DNA of 8,144 nucleotides from contig CANHCD010000078.1 of NCBI GenBank assembly GCA_947458795.1, positions 1-8,144 of the forward strand. Reading direction: 5' to 3'. Below the pieces are notes generated by a model. That model did no database searches. It was not told the origin of the DNA and saw only the letters and a program-made list of their open reading frames with translations. The position numbers were made by a program, and so were the translations under genes. This DNA comes from Cyclobacteriaceae bacterium (GTDB lineage Bacteria > Bacteroidota > Bacteroidia > Cytophagales > Cyclobacteriaceae). Shown here piece after piece: positions 5,812 to 8,144 of the stretch (position 1 is its first letter; every line of letters begins with the position of its first letter).

Positions 5812-7158
5812 ATGATGAATTGGGAGAACTTACTCGCCTTTGGGCGTTTTGGAGAACAAGGGAAAACGACTGGATCCGACTCGGCACGATCTGAGTTTGA
5901 AGTGGACTACGACCGAATTATTTTTTCATCTCCCTTTCGGAATCTTCAGGATAAAACCCAGGTTTTTCCCCTTCCAGAGCAAGCTTTTGTGCATACTCGA
6001 TTGACACACAGTCTGGAAGTGTCCTCTGTGGGCCGATCTCTGGGCAAGGCAGCAGGAGAAATTTTACTCGAGAAGTACCCCAAACTAGCTTCCAAAGGAA
6101 TCACAGCTGCAGGGATTGGATCCATTGTGGCAGCGGCCTCACTGACACATGATATTGGGAATCCTCCCTTTGGGCATGCGGGCGAGGAGGCAATCTCTGA
6201 TTTCTTCAGGCTCCACCCCTCCGGAAAGGCGTGGATGCAGCATGTACGCAGGGATCAGTGGGCAGACCTGACCAACTTTGAAGGCAACGCTCAGGGGTTC
6301 CGAATGCTGGTATCGAAGCAGTACGGCTTAAAGTTGACCTATGCCACCTTGGCTGCATTCACGAAATATCCCCGTCCTAGCCTCATTGCACAGCGGGATA
6401 TCGCCCGAAAGAGTCAAAAAAAGTATGGCTTTTTTATCAACCAGCTTCAAGATTTTGAGCAGATGGCTCAGGAACTGGGACTTGAGAAAGTGGGAGCGGA
6501 TTGCTGGGCTCGTCATCCCCTTGCCTTCTTGGTGGAGGCGGCAGATGACATCTGCTACAGCATCATTGACCTAGAGGACGGCTGTACGCTTGGTCTAATT
6601 TCTTTTGAGGACACCTTAGCCCTCCTAAAGCCTATTTTGGGATCTAAATTTGATCCAGAAAAACTAAAAGATCGGACCCAAACTCAAAATCTTGGAGCGC
6701 TCCGAGCCATGGTTATCGGTCAGCTGATTCGAGAATGTGTGGAGGCCTTTGCCGCCTACGAAGAAAGCATGCGCAAAGGAAACTTTGATAAAGCATTGAC
6801 GGACATGATTCCCTCTGCCAAGGCCTTGGCAGAAATTTCCCAACGCTCGGTTCGTCAAATCTACCGTTCCCAGGTGGTGTTAGAAAAAGAGGCAATCGGC
6901 TTTCAGGTGTTGGATGGCTTGTTAGCGGCATTTAGCCAAGCGCTGTATCACCATTGCTATGCAGCCGAACTTTCCTCAGGTCAGGACAAAAGTTTGCTTC
7001 GTCTCCTTCCAGAGGATTTTCCGCTGAAAGGCTTTGGGACCGAATCGAATCCCTACCCCTTGCTGCGTTCGCTGGTGGATTTTATCTCAGGGATGACGGA
7101 CAAGTATGCGCTCAACCTCTACCGAAGGGTAAAGGGGATTTCACTTCCAGGAACCTAA
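5812..7158 (+). CDS. dgt: Deoxyguanosinetriphosphate triphosphohydrolase (dGTPase, HD domain)
   Basis: dGTPases cleave dGTP (and often other dNTPs) to the deoxynucleoside and tripolyphosphate, setting cellular dNTP pools. The protein has 448 residues from this start. Its HD metal site is complete: His66 in HTRLTHSLEVS, His113-Asp114 in SLTHDIGNPPFGHAGEE, and Asp245 in EAADDICYSIIDLEDG. EVDYDRIIFSSPFRNLQDKTQVFPL (a variant of the family's N-terminal signature) and NFEGNAQGFRML (155-166) are also typical. The reading frame is open back to an ATG at 5779, which would add MKFLTLAVLLC. I reject this extension because homologues begin at MNWENLL and the extra residues look like a chance signal sequence. 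The ATG at 5815 is equally possible. The gene is divergent from ribD and convergent with hflX (22-bp gap), so it is probably monocistronic. Confidence 0.95.
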   Translation: MMNWENLLAFGRFGEQGKTTGSDSARSEFEVDYDRIIFSSPFRNLQDKTQVFPLPEQAFVHTRLTHSLEVSSVGRSLGKAAGEILLEKYPKLASKGITAAGIGSIVAAASLTHDIGNPPFGHAGEEAISDFFRLHPSGKAWMQHVRRDQWADLTNFEGNAQGFRMLVSKQYGLKLTYATLAAFTKYPRPSLIAQRDIARKSQKKYGFFINQLQDFEQMAQELGLEKVGADCWARHPLAFLVEAADDICYSIIDLEDGCTLGLISFEDTLALLKPILGSKFDPEKLKDRTQTQNLGALRAMVIGQLIRECVEAFAAYEESMRKGNFDKALTDMIPSAKALAEISQRSVRQIYRSQVVLEKEAIGFQVLDGLLAAFSQALYHHCYAAELSSGQDKSLLRLLPEDFPLKGFGTESNPYPLLRSLVDFISGMTDKYALNLYRRVKGISLPGT

Positions 7159-7180
7159 TTGGGTTTGGCGGAGAACTAAC

Positions 7181-8144
7181 TTACTGCCCCTCTTCCCAGG
7201 AGTCACCCCAATCCACCACCTGATCCTCCAAGTAGTGGGGATACAATTTGCGGTGTTGTTTTTTCACTTCCTGAACGAGTGTTTCACGAAATCCTTCTAC
7301 ATTTTCTCCCAGGGAGGCAGACATAAATACGGGAGTAATTCCATTTTTCTTTTCGAAGGCTTCTGAGAGCGCCTTGAAATCTAGGTAACGGCTTTCTTGG
7401 AGCTCGTGCTCACTGATATGCAATAGCTCCTCTTCGGAAGGCATCTGCTGCACTAGATCTACCTTATTGAATACGAGTAAGACTGGCTTATCTCCCGCTT
7501 TAATTTCTTGGAGGGTTTGTGTGACTACCTCGATATGGTCTTCAAAGGCATGGTGAGATAGATCCACCACATGCACCAAGAGGTCTGCTTCTCGGATTTC
7601 ATCGAGGGTAGATTTGAAGGATTCGATGAGGTGGGTGGGTAGTTTGCGGATAAAACCTACGGTATCGGAGAGCAGGAAGGGGATGTTTTCCAGGACCACC
7701 TTCCGTACGGTAGCATCTACGGTTGCAAAAAGTTTGTTTTCGGCTAGGATATCCGTTTTGGTGATTAGGTTCATCAAGGTGGACTTACCCACATTCGTGT
7801 AGCCGACCAAGGCTACGCGCACAATTCCTTTTCTGCTTTTGCGTTGGGTAAGGCCTTGCTTTTCTATTTCTACCAACTTATCCTTGAGCAAGGATATTTT
7901 AGTGCGAATGTCTCGTTTGTCGGTTTCAATTTCCTTCTCCCCGGACCCCCCTCGTGTACCTGTACCTCCTCTTTGCCGCTCCAAGTGGGTCCACATGCGG
8001 GTCAGTCGGGGCAAAAGGTATTGGAATCGGGCCAGCTCCACCTGCGTTTTGGCTTGTGCAGACTGTGCCCGCTGCAAGAAAATGTCAAGAATAAGTAAGG
8101 AACGGTCGTAGATTTTGACTTTTATTTCGTCCTCCAAATTACGC
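7181..8144 (-). CDS. hflX: GTPase HflX (N-terminus off the right edge)
   Basis: HflX is a ribosome-associated GTPase that splits stalled 70S ribosomes, especially after heat stress. The last 318 residues plus a few upstream codons are visible. The frame is open to the window edge and reads R-N-L-E-D-E-I-K-V-K-I-Y-D-R-S, a mid-protein stretch of HflX; the TTG at 8135-8137 is therefore an internal leucine, not a start, and roughly 80-100 N-terminal residues lie outside. The subdomain motif WTHLERQRGG precedes a helical linker. G motifs are intact: G1 GYTNVGKST (7778-7804), G2 in DATVR, G3 DTVGF (7652-7666), G4 NKVD (7457-7468) and G5 MSAS. The glycine loop reads RGGSGEKEIETD, where E. coli has RGPGETQLETD. 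The C-terminus ends in an acidic tail (DWGDSWEEGQ). Confidence 0.95.
   Translation of the reverse strand, partial: RNLEDEIKVKIYDRSLLILDIFLQRAQSAQAKTQVELARFQYLLPRLTRMWTHLERQRGGTGTRGGSGEKEIETDKRDIRTKISLLKDKLVEIEKQGLTQRKSRKGIVRVALVGYTNVGKSTLMNLITKTDILAENKLFATVDATVRKVVLENIPFLLSDTVGFIRKLPTHLIESFKSTLDEIREADLLVHVVDLSHHAFEDHIEVVTQTLQEIKAGDKPVLLVFNKVDLVQQMPSEEELLHISEHELQESRYLDFKALSEAFEKKNGITPVFMSASLGENVEGFRETLVQEVKKQHRKLYPHYLEDQVVDWGDSWEEGQ

Noticed and set aside
7152..7165. Hairpin AACCT-AATT-GGGTT at the dgt stop codon as a terminator between dgt and hflX.
   Set aside because: The stem has only four Watson-Crick pairs plus a wobble, and no T run follows on either strand.
8135..8137. TTG start codon for a 318-residue HflX.
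   Set aside because: The frame stays open to the window edge and the adjoining residues fit the middle of HflX, so this is an internal leucine codon of a gene cut by the window.

Overview
The window carries ordinary housekeeping genes of a Bacteroidota bacterium, most likely a member of the Cytophagales (Cyclobacteriaceae-like). The basis is protein style: the ScpA, Dxs, dGTPase and HflX sequences read like those of that group from memory. Shine-Dalgarno sequences are also absent before almost every start, and boxes matching the Bacteroidota -7 promoter element TAnnTTTG occur upstream of several genes. Base composition looks moderate, and I see no phage, transposon, CRISPR, tRNA or rRNA signal.

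Layout. (1) Positions 1-1308, minus strand: scpA, then a polytopic membrane protein of the lysylphosphatidylglycerol-synthase TM/flippase-like family that runs off the left edge; the two are joined by an ATGA overlap. (2) Positions 1309-1474: a divergent intergenic region. (3) Positions 1475-4166, plus strand: dxs, then an alpha/beta hydrolase 13 bp downstream. (4) Positions 4159-5662, minus strand: ribD, then msrC (free methionine-(R)-sulfoxide reductase), overlapping by 8 bp; msrC also overlaps the hydrolase tail to tail by 8 bp. (5) Positions 5663-5811: a second divergent intergenic region. (6) Positions 5812-7158, plus strand: dgt (dGTPase). (7) Positions 7181-8144, minus strand: hflX, convergent with dgt across 22 bp and cut off at the right edge before its N-terminal domain.

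How they fit together. The genes serve separate core functions: chromosome condensation (ScpA), isoprenoid precursor and thiamine/pyridoxal precursor supply (Dxs), riboflavin synthesis (RibD), oxidative repair of free methionine (MsrC), dNTP pool control (dGTPase) and ribosome rescue/splitting (HflX). The packing is tight, with one 4-bp overlap, two 8-bp overlaps and short gaps, so transcription units are probably scpA-membrane protein, dxs-hydrolase, ribD-msrC, dgt and hflX.

I found no convincing undescribed system. The points worth a second look are small: promoter-like boxes lying almost on the ribD and dgt starts, a misleading lipoprotein-like extension upstream of dgt, a hairpin between convergent genes, a variant glycine-rich loop in HflX, and an uncharacterised hydrolase paired with dxs.
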